The notes under the pieces: generated by a model
What the model was told of the DNA's origin: nothing
Databases searched by the model: none
Seen by the model: the letters and a program-made list of their open reading frames with translations, nothing else
Made by a program: the position numbers and the translations under genes
Shown: piece by piece, positions 8,491 through 16,887 of the stretch
How positions within the stretch are numbered: position 1 is the stretch's first letter
Layout: each line of letters starts with the position of its first letter
NCBI GenBank assembly: GCA_964604145.1
Contig: CAZRXS010000005.1
Coordinates: forward strand, 1 to 45,269
From: Gudongella sp964604145
GTDB taxonomy: Bacteria; Bacillota; Clostridia; Tissierellales; Tissierellaceae
Length of the DNA stretch: 45,269 bases
Direction of reading: 5' to 3'

Positions 8491-9723
8491 ATGAAAACAA
8501 AAATCGTTGCTATGGTTGACAAGGTGGTGTCTAAAATAAAAAACAAAGCAGTGGTATTGGGAACAAATTATTATGTAGGTTTAAGTATAATAAGATGTTT
8601 GGGTAGAGAGGGAATTCACGTGGTTGCTGTTGATTATAGTGAAAAGAGTCGCTATGGGGCAAAGTCAAAATACCTAAGCGAGAAACATATAGCACCCCAT
8701 TACAAAGAAAACCCAGAAGCTTTATTGGAATTTTTAATAAATTACGCAAAATTACAAAATAAAAAACCCGTTTTATATCCAGGTGCAGATCCATATGTAG
8801 AATTTATGGATCAATATTTTGATGAGCTAAAAGAGCACTTCTTGTTTCCAATGGATAAAAAAGGACTTTGGACCGAAATCATGGATAAGTACAGTATGAG
8901 TCTCTTAGCTAATAAATTCAATGTAAAGGTTCCAGAAACAATAAATGCAAATGAAGAGAATTTAATTCAGCGCGTTAGGGAAGAGATTAAATATCCTTGT
9001 ATTATTAAACCTATGGACTCAGCGAGTTTTGTAAAAGCTTATCGAAGAAAAGTTTTTATTATAGAAAATGAGGAAGAGTTGGTAGAAAAACTGGAAATGA
9101 TAGATAAAGACAAGCATGGGGTTGTAATTCAAAGAATTATACCTGGACCTGAAGAGAATTGTTATTGTTACGATGCATATTTAAACCAAGATTCTAAGGT
9201 TACTCACTTTACTTCAGCCTATAAAATAAGACAGTGGCCGATAAATTTTGGTGCATCTACTTATGCCAAGCAAAAATGGATTCCTGAACTTCAAAATATT
9301 TGCAAGCCCTTTTTAGAAGGGATTGCTTTTAAGGGCTTTTCAGAAATTGAATTAAAAAGAGATGAGAACACAGGTGAAATATATCTAATAGAGGTAAATG
9401 TCAGAACTATAAACTTCAATGAAATGCTTGCAAAATGTGGGTTAAACTTTCCTTTGATAGCATATCTTGAGATGACAGATGAAATTCCAGAGAATAAAAG
9501 TGTAGAGATTGAAACAGGCTATGTTTTCCACTATATGTACGAAGACTTATTTGCAATAAGAGAATATCTTAGAACTGGACAAATGACTCTAGGTAAAATA
9601 ATTAGGGATAATACATTTAAGAAAGTGCATTCTACATGGAGCTTTGATGATCCAATGCCTGGAATTTATTTTGTGGGAACAATAATTTCCAAGATTTTTA
9701 ATCGAGTTTTCAAAACAAGATAG
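8491..9723 (+). CDS. ATP-grasp carboxylate-amine ligase of unknown substrate
   Basis: This 410-residue protein has the ATP-grasp layout. It starts with a Rossmann-like domain (KAVVLGTNYYVGLSIIRCL). The central ATP-binding region includes YPCIIKPMDSASFVKAY, with the phosphate-contacting lysine, and VVIQRIIPGPEENCYCYDAY. Metal-binding acidic residues lie in FSEIELKRDENTGEIYLIEVNVR. The family includes D-aspartate ligases that build peptidoglycan cross-bridges, as well as other amide or peptide ligases. The substrate cannot be read from the sequence. The start is uncertain: ATG 8491 and ATG 8512 both lack a clear ribosome-binding site, and TAGAAT at 8482-8487 could be a -10 element. It stands alone between a terminator and yebC. 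Confidence 0.75.
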   Translation: MKTKIVAMVDKVVSKIKNKAVVLGTNYYVGLSIIRCLGREGIHVVAVDYSEKSRYGAKSKYLSEKHIAPHYKENPEALLEFLINYAKLQNKKPVLYPGADPYVEFMDQYFDELKEHFLFPMDKKGLWTEIMDKYSMSLLANKFNVKVPETINANEENLIQRVREEIKYPCIIKPMDSASFVKAYRRKVFIIENEEELVEKLEMIDKDKHGVVIQRIIPGPEENCYCYDAYLNQDSKVTHFTSAYKIRQWPINFGASTYAKQKWIPELQNICKPFLEGIAFKGFSEIELKRDENTGEIYLIEVNVRTINFNEMLAKCGLNFPLIAYLEMTDEIPENKSVEIETGYVFHYMYEDLFAIREYLRTGQMTLGKIIRDNTFKKVHSTWSFDDPMPGIYFVGTIISKIFNRVFKTR

Positions 9724-9781
9724 TGAAATAAATTTTAATTAAGCCTAAGTATATAAGTTAAACTAAAGGAGAGGTGAGATT

Positions 9782-10510
9782 ATGGCAGGGCATTCCAAAT
9801 GGTCTACTATTAAACATAAAAAAGGCAAAGAAGATGCCAAAAGAGGTAAGGTATTTACAAAATTAGCCAGATATATTATGGTAGCGGCAAAAGAAGGTGG
9901 TGGAGATCCGGATTACAATCCATCACTAAAAGCAGCAATTGACAAAGCAAGAGCCGAAAATATGCCAAATGACAATATAGACAGGGCAGTAAAAAAAGGA
10001 ACTGGAGAAGCTGGAGCAGATATATTTGAAGAAATAACTTATGAAGGCTATGGTCCATCTGGAACAGCTGTAATAGTCCATTGTCTTACTGACAATAGGA
10101 ATCGGACAATATCAGATGTGCGTCATGCATTTGATAAACATGGTGGGAACTTAGGACTAAGCGGTTCAGTCTCATTTATGTTTGACAGAAAAGGATTTTT
10201 AGCCATTGAAAGGACAGAAGAGGTTGACGAAGATGATTTAATTATGTTGGCTATAGAGGCCGGAGCTGAAGATTTTATAAGTGGCGATGATGGTTTTGAG
10301 ATAATTACGGAAACAGCTGACTTTAATAATGTTAAAGATGAATTGTTAAAACAAGGATATAATTTTGCAGCAGCAGAAATTACTTACATACCTCAAACAA
10401 TGGTAAGTTTAACAGATCAAACAGATATAAAAAATATGGAAAAGCTTGTAGATATGCTTGAAGATAATGATGATGTTCAAGAAGTTTACCATAACTGGGA
10501 AGAAGCCTAA
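9782..10510 (+). CDS. yebC: YebC/PmpR-family translation factor
   Basis: The 242-residue length is normal and the N-terminus MAGHSKWSTIKHKKGKED is the family hallmark. The middle has the TDNRNRT segment and the usual acidic regions. YebC proteins (mitochondrial TACO1 homologues) were long annotated as transcription regulators. Recent work on the family points to ribosome binding and relief of polyproline stalls. AAAGGAGAGG precedes ATG 9782. The gene is followed after only 23 bp by a DUF1461 membrane protein, so the two are probably one transcript. Confidence 0.95.
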   Translation: MAGHSKWSTIKHKKGKEDAKRGKVFTKLARYIMVAAKEGGGDPDYNPSLKAAIDKARAENMPNDNIDRAVKKGTGEAGADIFEEITYEGYGPSGTAVIVHCLTDNRNRTISDVRHAFDKHGGNLGLSGSVSFMFDRKGFLAIERTEEVDEDDLIMLAIEAGAEDFISGDDGFEIITETADFNNVKDELLKQGYNFAAAEITYIPQTMVSLTDQTDIKNMEKLVDMLEDNDDVQEVYHNWEEA

Positions 10511-10533
10511 TAAATTTGGCAGGAGGTAATAGT

Positions 10534-11217
10534 TTGCAGAAATTAAATCCGGTAATTTTAACAATATTGGTGATATCAGTTTCATTGCTTACACTAATTG
10601 TTGCTATAGAGGAAAATACATATAAGCAAGATTATTATTTAAAATCATTTAGAGATAATAATATAGAAGCGCTTACTGGGAAAAGCAATAAAGAGTTAAA
10701 AAATATTTCTAAAAATATAATAGATTACTTAAGGGGAGGAAAGGATGAATCATTATTAGAGCAGGACTTTAACGATAAAGAAGTGGCCCATATGAAAGAT
10801 GTTTATGATTTATTTGAACTAGCAAGAACTATTAAATTAATTTCGGCAATCTTAACAATACTTATTGTACTCTATTATTTGAGTCAAACAGCCTCTAAAA
10901 TAATGGGCAAGTGGCTTGGATTAGGATTATTTGTAAACCATGCTTTAATTATAATAGTGGCTATATTAGTAATAGTTGATTTTCAAAAGTATTTTACAAT
11001 TTTTCACAAGATTTTTTTTAATAATGATTTATGGATCCTAGATCCAAAAACTGATTTGTTGATACAGATGTTACCAGAAGCATTTTTTATAAATATAGCT
11101 AAAAATATTGGGATAAGTTTTATAAAGTATTTATCATTGGCACAATTGATTGCTTATGCTTTTTATAAAAAAGGAGCTTATAATATAGGAAGATTTAAAA
11201 ATCCAAAGAGATATTAG
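10534..11217 (+). CDS. DUF1461 (TIGR01906-type) integral membrane protein
   Basis: This is a 227-residue membrane protein. It has an N-terminal membrane segment (about 5-25), a roughly 85-residue soluble loop probably outside the cell, then three further hydrophobic segments. The topology and the KDVYDLFELAR region before the second helix match the TIGR01906/DUF1461 family, whose function is unknown. The start is TTG 10534, because AGGAGG (10521-10526) lies 7 bases upstream. A TTG at 10516 lies ahead of the ribosome-binding site and is not credible. It is next to yebC and precedes the THF riboswitch. Confidence 0.75.
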   Translation: MQKLNPVILTILVISVSLLTLIVAIEENTYKQDYYLKSFRDNNIEALTGKSNKELKNISKNIIDYLRGGKDESLLEQDFNDKEVAHMKDVYDLFELARTIKLISAILTILIVLYYLSQTASKIMGKWLGLGLFVNHALIIIVAILVIVDFQKYFTIFHKIFFNNDLWILDPKTDLLIQMLPEAFFINIAKNIGISFIKYLSLAQLIAYAFYKKGAYNIGRFKNPKRY

Positions 11218-11267
11218 CTAGTTAATATGGGTATATATAAATAATAGTGTTAAAAGTAATTTGTTTG

Positions 11268-11357
11268 ATAGAGTAGGTAAAAAGCGTTAAGTGCTATGGG
11301 ATGGGAAGTTGCCCATAGACGAAAGTATAACTGCGATTTTTTACCGCGTCCGCTGAC
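11268..11357 (+). promoter_or_regulatory. Tetrahydrofolate (THF) riboswitch aptamer
   Basis: The class consensus is recognisable: AGAGTAGGTAAAAAGCGTTAA at the 5' side, a GGGATGGGAAGTTGCCC arm, GACGAAAG, and the 3' block TTTTTACCGCGTCCGCT. GGTAAAAA pairs with TTTTTACC. P1 would pair GATAG (11267-11271) with CTGAC (11353-11357). THF riboswitches lower expression of folate transport or synthesis genes when folates are plentiful. Placement directly before folT fits. Confidence 0.9.
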
Positions 11358-11409
11358 AATTAAAGGCACCTTCTTTAATTGGCAGTAGCTGTCAATTAAA
11401 AGAAGGGGG
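11357..11409 (+). promoter_or_regulatory. SD-sequestering expression platform of the THF riboswitch
   Basis: CCTTCTTTAATTG (11369-11381) can pair with CAATTAAAAGAAGG (11393-11406), burying the AGAAGGGGG ribosome-binding site of folT. The same CTTTAATTG (11373-11381) can instead pair with CAATTAAAG (11357-11365), which touches the P1 3' strand. This looks like a translational switch (inference from pairing). Confidence 0.7.
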
Positions 11410-11415
11410 ATAAAA

Positions 11416-11961
11416 ATGTTAAAAAGTAAAAACAAAATCGATGTAAAAACCATGGTAAAGGCTGGTTTCTTGGTAGCTATATCAATTGTTATGACCAGGT
11501 TTGTCTATATTATGCTTGCACCTGCAGGTGTACAAGTGCTAAGAATAAGCTTTGGTTATGTACCGCTAATGTTATCTGGGATATTGTTTGGTCCTTTAGT
11601 AGGTGGACTCACGGGCTTAGCTGCCGATTTAATCGGGTTTCTAGTAAATCCAATGGGACCATATCATCCAGGCTTTACACTTAGCTCAGTGCTTTGGGGT
11701 GTGATACCAGGTTTAATTTTTATTGTATTAAAAGGCAAAGGGAGATTAGAAGAATCTTTTTCCCTTAAAAACATCGCAATAGCAGTTGCAATAGCATCCA
11801 TTATAGTATCCTTAGTACTAGATACGTATTGGTTATCAAAATTATTCGGTGAAGGATTTTTGGTTTTATTTCCAATGAGATTTGTAGCCGCTTTAATTAG
11901 CATACCTCTACATTCAGTAATAATAAGAGCTTTGCTTAAGCATCTAAGATTACTGATATAG
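11416..11961 (+). CDS. folT: ECF transporter substrate-binding subunit, folate (FolT)
   Basis: This is a 181-residue hydrophobic S component of an energy-coupling factor transporter with about five or six membrane helices. Typical features are the N-terminal region before helix 1 (VKAGFLVAISIVMTRF), the GYVPLMLSGILFGPLVGGLTG segment and ADLIGFLVNPMGPYHPGFTLSS. It would capture folate at the membrane surface and work with the shared EcfA/EcfA'/EcfT module, which is not in this window. The folate assignment rests on the family pattern plus the THF riboswitch just upstream. AGAAGGGGG (11401-11409) lies 6 bases before ATG 11416. It is a single-gene unit. Confidence 0.92.
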   Translation: MLKSKNKIDVKTMVKAGFLVAISIVMTRFVYIMLAPAGVQVLRISFGYVPLMLSGILFGPLVGGLTGLAADLIGFLVNPMGPYHPGFTLSSVLWGVIPGLIFIVLKGKGRLEESFSLKNIAIAVAIASIIVSLVLDTYWLSKLFGEGFLVLFPMRFVAALISIPLHSVIIRALLKHLRLLI

Positions 11962-11989
11962 ATACTTTCTATTATAATGAGCTTATGCC

Positions 11990-12018
11990 TTTAAAAACAT
12001 TGTTAATAATAGTATAAT
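11990..12018 (+). promoter_or_regulatory. Sigma-A promoter of pduL-deoC
   Basis: TTTAAA (11990-11995) and TATAAT (12013-12018) are 17 bp apart, 31 bp before the pduL start codon. Confidence 0.65.
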
Positions 12019-12048
12019 GTAACTAACAATAAATCGAGGGGGTAAAAA

Positions 12049-12621
12049 ATGAAAACATTATTACCAATTGCTTTATCAAATAGACATATGCATGTTAGTA
12101 AAGAAGATCTGGAAACCTTATTTGGAGAAGGCTATAAGCTTACTCCAAGCAAAGATTTATCCCAACCGGGCCAGTATGCCTGTGAAGAAAAAGTGGATTT
12201 AGTAGGTCCAAAAAGAACTATTAAAGGGATTAGGATTCTAGGACCAGTTAGACCAGAAACCCAATTAGAAATATCAGTAACAGATGCCTATACTTTAGGT
12301 ATTGATCCTATAATAAGAAACTCAGGTGATATTAAAGATACACCAGGTGCAAAATTGGTCGGTCCAAAAGGCGAAGTAGAAATAAATAAAGGAATTATAA
12401 TTGCAGCTAGACATATCCATATGCATACTAGCGATGGCGAAGAGTTTGGAGTAAAAGATGGACAAATTGTGAAAGTTAAGACTTCAGGACCAAGAGCAGT
12501 AGTTTTTGATAATGTATTAGTAAGAGTACATCCTAATTTTGCTCTAGAAATGCATGTAGATATCGAAGAAGGAAATGCAGCAGGAGTACGAAATGGAGAT
12601 CTTGTGGAGATAATTAAGTAG
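12049..12621 (+). CDS. pduL: PduL-type phosphate acyltransferase
   Basis: PduL moves acyl groups between CoA and phosphate (acetyl- or propanoyl-CoA to the acyl phosphate) and can replace Pta. The 190-residue protein has the two related beta-barrel halves. Its zinc-binding histidine motifs are SNRHMHVS near the N-terminus and AARHIHMH near residue 123. The N-terminus begins directly with the catalytic domain and lacks the extra helix that targets PduL into microcompartments, so it is probably cytosolic. GAGGGGG precedes ATG 12049. It overlaps nothing but lies 12 bp before deoC. A role in making acetyl phosphate from the acetyl-CoA of ornithine fermentation is inference. Confidence 0.92.
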   Translation: MKTLLPIALSNRHMHVSKEDLETLFGEGYKLTPSKDLSQPGQYACEEKVDLVGPKRTIKGIRILGPVRPETQLEISVTDAYTLGIDPIIRNSGDIKDTPGAKLVGPKGEVEINKGIIIAARHIHMHTSDGEEFGVKDGQIVKVKTSGPRAVVFDNVLVRVHPNFALEMHVDIEEGNAAGVRNGDLVEIIK

Positions 12622-12633
12622 GAGCTGGGGAAA

Positions 12634-13284
12634 TTGGATATAAATACAACTATTGATCATACTGCTTTAAAAGCAGATACATCAAAAAAAGAAATAAAAA
12701 AATTATGCGAAGAAGCAATAACATATAAATTTAAAGCTGTTTGTGTAAATCCAACTTTTGTTGAATATTGTAGCAGATTATTAAAAGAATCTGGAGTTAA
12801 TTTAGCTACAGTAATTGGATTTCCACTAGGAGCAAATACTTCGGCAACAAAAGCATTTGAAACTCGTGATGCAATAGTAAAAGGTGCAAATGAAATAGAT
12901 ATGGTAATAAATATTGGTGCACTTAAGGATGCCGATTATAAGCTTGTAAAAGAAGATATAGCAGCTGTAGTAAAAGCGGCAGATAAAAAGGCTAAAGTAA
13001 AGGTTATTATAGAAACATCACTCTTATCAGATGAAGAAAAAATAAAAGCCTGTGAATTAGCTTTAAAAGCAGGTGCTGATTTTGTGAAGACCTCGACAGG
13101 ATTTTCAACAGGAGGGGCTACAGTTTCAGATGTAGCCTTAATGAAATCTGTTGTAGGAGACAAGTTAGAAGTAAAAGCATCAGGTGGTGTAAGAGATTAT
13201 AAGACGGCCAAAGAGATGATAGATGCGGGAGCTACTAGAATCGGAACAAGCTCAGGGGTTGAAATTATAAAAGGATCAAAATAA
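12634..13284 (+). CDS. deoC: Deoxyribose-phosphate aldolase
   Basis: DeoC splits 2-deoxyribose 5-phosphate into acetaldehyde and glyceraldehyde 3-phosphate. The 216-residue length is typical. The Schiff-base lysine is K152 in DFVKTSTGFSTGGAT. Other marks are the N-terminal IDHTALKADTSKKEIK, EIDMVINIGALK and the phosphate-binding KASGGVRDYKTA. The start is TTG 12634 with TAGGAG 9 bases upstream. It is translated right after pduL, 12 bp apart, so the two share a transcript. The pair could link deoxynucleoside breakdown to acetyl phosphate through an aldehyde dehydrogenase encoded elsewhere (inference). Confidence 0.95.
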   Translation: MDINTTIDHTALKADTSKKEIKKLCEEAITYKFKAVCVNPTFVEYCSRLLKESGVNLATVIGFPLGANTSATKAFETRDAIVKGANEIDMVINIGALKDADYKLVKEDIAAVVKAADKKAKVKVIIETSLLSDEEKIKACELALKAGADFVKTSTGFSTGGATVSDVALMKSVVGDKLEVKASGGVRDYKTAKEMIDAGATRIGTSSGVEIIKGSK

Positions 13285-13308
13285 AAGGGCCTAGCCCTTT
13301 TATTTTTT
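13281..13308 (+). terminator. Terminator after deoC
   Basis: AAAAGGGC and GCCCTTTT flank a CTA loop and are followed by a T-rich run. The stem begins at the deoC stop codon. Confidence 0.9.
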
Positions 13309-13370
13309 TAAAAATTAAAATTATGGGTAATATCAAAAAAGGCATAATTAATTTAAAGAGGAGGAAGAAG

Positions 13371-14669
13371 ATGGCTTTAAAAACTGAAAAGGAAGAATTA
13401 GGGAATGGATTTCACTCAACAAAAATATATCTAGATAAATTTAAATCTAATTATTTAGCATTTTATATTATTAGACCACTAGACAGAGAAGAAGTAACTA
13501 TGAATGCACTTTTACCTATGGTGTTAAGCAGGGGTACAAAAAATTATTCAAATAAAATACTTTTAGAGAGAAAACTAGAAGAGCTTTATGGTGCAAATCT
13601 AAGCATATCAGCATCCAAAAGAGGGGAAAGGCAAGTAATAAAATTTTCTATAGAATGGGCAGATGAAAAATATACAAATGCACAGAGCTTTGATGATGAA
13701 GTTTTTGAACTGTTTAAAGAAGTAATTTATGATCCCTATTTAATTGATGGAGAATTTTCCCAGACATATTTAGAAGGAGAAAAAAACAATTTAGCTAACA
13801 AGATAAAAAATAAAATTAATGACAAAAGATCTTATGCAATTAATAGGTGCATTGAAGAGATGTGCAATTCTGAAAGCTTTAGTATATACAAATACGGTTA
13901 TGTTGAAGACATAAAAGACATTGATGCAAAAAAATTAGCTGATCATTATGAAAATATTTTAATGACAAGTCAAATAGAAATTATTTATACCGGGAATAAA
14001 AAAGACCTATCCCTAGATAAAATAATTCCAATAAAATATCTAAATCGCGACAATATAGATTATGTAAAAAGAGAAGAGATCTTATCTAAACCTTATGAAA
14101 AAAATCAAGTAGTTGAAAAACTTGATGTTACCCAAGGCAAGGTAGTTTTGGGGTTTAGGACAAAAATAGCTTATGAAATGGACCTTTATCCTGCATTAAT
14201 ATTAGCCAATGAATTGTTAGGTGGAGGACCTAATTCAAAACTATTTAAGGATGTAAGAGAAAAACACAGTTTAGCATATTATGTAACATCTAATATAATA
14301 AAACACAAATCTATTATGATATTAGATGCAGGGATTGAGTTTCAGAATTTTAGTAAGACTATAGAGTTGGTGAATGAAAATATCAAAGAATTGCAAGAAG
14401 GCAAATTTTCTGATGAGGATTTGAATATTGCAAAAAGAGCTCTTAGAACATCTAGTGAGTCTATTGTTGACAGTGCAAATCTAATTTCCGAATTTTATTT
14501 TGGCAACTTTATAACAAACGAAAACAAAACACTTGAAGAACAATTAGATGAAATGGACAATGTTACCAGAGAAGAAGTTATAGAAGCAATAAACACCTTA
14601 AATCTTGATACAATTTACTTTATGAAAGGGATTGGAGAGGAGGAGAATAATGAAGCTAATAAAGAATAA
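13371..14669 (+). CDS. ymfF: M16-family inactive peptidase subunit YmfF
   Basis: This is a 432-residue M16 (pitrilysin-like) protein that lacks the HxxEH zinc motif: the corresponding N-terminal region reads LLPMVLSRGTKNYSNK. It is therefore the non-catalytic partner of the following gene. In B. subtilis the YmfF/YmfH pair is linked to the 5-aminopentanol modification of elongation factor P. The C-terminal half keeps the M16 substrate-groove segment (LGGGPNSKLFKDVREKHSLAY). The start is ATG 13371 behind GAGGAGG. An upstream in-frame ATG at 13323 lies just after the deoC terminator without a ribosome-binding site. Its last 20 bases overlap ymfH. Confidence 0.85.
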   Translation: MALKTEKEELGNGFHSTKIYLDKFKSNYLAFYIIRPLDREEVTMNALLPMVLSRGTKNYSNKILLERKLEELYGANLSISASKRGERQVIKFSIEWADEKYTNAQSFDDEVFELFKEVIYDPYLIDGEFSQTYLEGEKNNLANKIKNKINDKRSYAINRCIEEMCNSESFSIYKYGYVEDIKDIDAKKLADHYENILMTSQIEIIYTGNKKDLSLDKIIPIKYLNRDNIDYVKREEILSKPYEKNQVVEKLDVTQGKVVLGFRTKIAYEMDLYPALILANELLGGGPNSKLFKDVREKHSLAYYVTSNIIKHKSIMILDAGIEFQNFSKTIELVNENIKELQEGKFSDEDLNIAKRALRTSSESIVDSANLISEFYFGNFITNENKTLEEQLDEMDNVTREEVIEAINTLNLDTIYFMKGIGEEENNEANKE

Positions 14670-15927
14670 TAACCTTAAAGAAGAACTATATGAATTTCAG
14701 TTAGAAAATGGTGTAAAAGTTTATTATTTTCCAAAAAAAGGCTTTACTAAAAAATATGCGATCTTTACAACTAATTATGGTTCAGTAGATAATAAATTTG
14801 TTCCAATAAATGAAAATGAACCTGTGAGCTTGCCAGAAGGAATAGCTCATTTTTTAGAACACAAGCTGTTTGAAGAGCCAGAAGAAAATATTTTTCAGCA
14901 ATTTGCCATTCAAGGAGCTTATGTGAACGCATATACTAATTTCAATCAAACCTCATATCTTTTCTATTCAACTGATAATTTTTATGAGAATTTAAAACTT
15001 TTAGTTAGATTTGTTCAGAACCCATATTTAACTGATGAAAATGTTGAAAAAGAAAAGGGTATAATAGCTCAAGAAATTCAAATGTATTTGGACAATCCAG
15101 GTTGGGTAGTGTTTTTCAATTGTCTAAGGGCTATGTATCATAAAAATCCTGTAAGGATAGATATAGCAGGTTCAGTTGAAAGTATAAGCCAGATAAGTAA
15201 AGAAGATTTAGAGTCGGCTTATAGAACATTTTACAATCCTAAAAACATGGTTTTATTTATAGTTGGAGACTTAGATAAGGATATTATAAAAAGTACACTT
15301 AAGGAGTCAGAAAAATCCTATGAAAGCAATCTAGAAGAAATTATAAGAATTCAAGAAACTGAGCCAAAAAGGATTAAACAAAAAATAATTGAAGAAAAAA
15401 TGCTTACATCTACACCAATATTTTATATTGGATTTAAAGATACAGATATTAATATCTCAGGTAAAGAATTAGTTAAAAAAGATATAATAACGAATATAAT
15501 ACTCGATATGATATTTACTGAAAGCTCTGAATTTTATAATGAATTATATTCAGAAGGACTTATAGATGATAATTTTGGAGCCTACTTTACAGGACATAAA
15601 ACATATGGTCATTCGTTAATAGTAGGGCAAAGCAAAGATCCCCATCTAGTTTATACTAGAATAAAAGAAATGTTAGGAAAATACAAAAACTATATAACAG
15701 AAGAAGCCTTTGAAAGAATTAAGAAAAAAGAAATTGGACATTTCTTAATGGGCCTTAATTCAATAGAATTTATTGCAAACAATTTGACAGAATTATACTT
15801 CCAAGACTTTCTTCTAATAGATTATTTAGATGTTTTAAATGAGATTAAGTTTGAAGATATAAAGAAGAGGTTTAAGGAGCATTTTAAAGAAGACATGAGT
15901 GTAATTTCTATAATTTGGCCTTCTTAG
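14650..15927 (+). CDS. ymfH: M16-family zinc peptidase YmfH
   Basis: This is a 425-residue M16 metallopeptidase with an intact inverted zinc motif, H67-F-L-E-H71 (GIAHFLEHKLFEEP). A downstream glutamate in the EKGIIAQEIQMY helix completes the metal site. It pairs with the inactive YmfF, and the 20-bp overlap suggests translational coupling. The family pair is implicated in maturing the aminopentanolyl group on EF-P in B. subtilis; the exact step is not settled. GGAGAGGAGGAG inside the ymfF end serves as ribosome-binding site for ATG 14650. lgt follows after 32 bp, probably on the same transcript. Confidence 0.88.
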   Translation: MKLIKNNNLKEELYEFQLENGVKVYYFPKKGFTKKYAIFTTNYGSVDNKFVPINENEPVSLPEGIAHFLEHKLFEEPEENIFQQFAIQGAYVNAYTNFNQTSYLFYSTDNFYENLKLLVRFVQNPYLTDENVEKEKGIIAQEIQMYLDNPGWVVFFNCLRAMYHKNPVRIDIAGSVESISQISKEDLESAYRTFYNPKNMVLFIVGDLDKDIIKSTLKESEKSYESNLEEIIRIQETEPKRIKQKIIEEKMLTSTPIFYIGFKDTDINISGKELVKKDIITNIILDMIFTESSEFYNELYSEGLIDDNFGAYFTGHKTYGHSLIVGQSKDPHLVYTRIKEMLGKYKNYITEEAFERIKKKEIGHFLMGLNSIEFIANNLTELYFQDFLLIDYLDVLNEIKFEDIKKRFKEHFKEDMSVISIIWPS

Positions 15928-15959
15928 AAAATTAAAATTGAGTTGAAGGCGGTGCTAAT

Positions 15960-16700
15960 ATGGATCCAGTTGCATTTTCGGTGTTTGGATTTGAAATAAG
16001 ATGGTATGGGTTATTAATAGCAATTGCAGTATTAATAGGTACTTTATTGGCAACAAAAGAAGCAAAGAGAAAGGGAATAAAAGAAGAGGCGTTTTTAGAT
16101 TTGTTAATATTTGCAGTTCCAGTAGCCATTATTTTCGCAAGATTATATTATGTAATATTTACCTGGGATTATTATAGTCAAAATCCAGGGCAGATACTAA
16201 ATATTAGAGGTGGTGGACTTGCAATTCATGGAGTAATAATTGGTGGAGTCTTAGTTGGAGTTATATTTTCTAAGGTTAGAAAAATCAACTTCTGGTCACT
16301 TGCAGATGTTGCTGCTCCGGGCTTAATCCTTGGGCAAGCAATAGGAAGATGGGGGAATTTTGCGAATTCAGAGGCTCATGGGGGGCCGACAGACCTACCA
16401 TGGGGGATAATTGTAGATGGGGTAAAGGTTCACCCAACTTTTTTATATGAATCTATATGGAACTTTTTAGTTTTTGGATTCTTACTTTGGTATAGAAGAA
16501 AGTTTGCAAATCGAGAAGGAGAAGTATTTTTATTGTATATAATCCTATATTCTCTAGCTAGGCTCTTTATCGAAGGATTAAGAACTGACAGTCTTATGCT
16601 TGGACAAATACGAATAGCACAGTTAATAAGTATTGTTGCCATAGTAATAGGTGGAGTGATTCTATATTATAAGAAGAAAAACCCAGAAAGAATAAATTAA
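15960..16700 (+). CDS. lgt: Prolipoprotein diacylglyceryl transferase
   Basis: Lgt transfers diacylglycerol from phosphatidylglycerol to the lipobox cysteine of prolipoproteins, the first step of lipoprotein maturation in the membrane. This 246-residue protein has seven likely membrane helices and the Lgt signature GRWGNFANSEAHGG, with the essential arginine and asparagine. HPTFLYES follows, and the LARLFIEGLRTDSLM segment lies near the C-terminus. The ribosome-binding site is weak (GAAGGCGG, 9 bases before ATG). It is followed by a strong terminator, which closes the ymfF-ymfH-lgt unit. Confidence 0.96.
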   Translation: MDPVAFSVFGFEIRWYGLLIAIAVLIGTLLATKEAKRKGIKEEAFLDLLIFAVPVAIIFARLYYVIFTWDYYSQNPGQILNIRGGGLAIHGVIIGGVLVGVIFSKVRKINFWSLADVAAPGLILGQAIGRWGNFANSEAHGGPTDLPWGIIVDGVKVHPTFLYESIWNFLVFGFLLWYRRKFANREGEVFLLYIILYSLARLFIEGLRTDSLMLGQIRIAQLISIVAIVIGGVILYYKKKNPERIN

Positions 16701-16726
16701 AAATCCGGTAACCGGATTTTTTTTTG
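16701..16726 (+). terminator. Terminator after lgt
   Basis: AAATCCGGT and ACCGGATTT form a perfect 9-bp stem (16701-16719) followed by an uninterrupted T-run. Confidence 0.95.
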
Positions 16727-16764
16727 CCCATTTTTAGAGACTTGTTTTATTATTCTGGGTGAAA

Positions 16765-16815
16765 TACAGGACAAAGTACCTGTCCCCTTGTCTTGTTCCC
16801 TTGTCTTGTCTGGGA
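16765..16815. repeat. Short repeat cluster in the lgt-mraZ spacer
   Basis: AGGACA and TGTCC form a small inverted repeat. Two 13-base direct copies follow (16784-16796 and 16797-16809), both ending CCCTTGTCTTGT. It looks like a dispersed intergenic repeat fragment. The rest of the 240-bp spacer holds only the lgt terminator and the mraZ control region. Confidence 0.5.
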
Positions 16816-16887
16816 CTAAAGTCACAAATCTTACTTTAACCCATTAATATATAGTAATTTCCCTAAAAATGGTTTAAAATATTAGTT

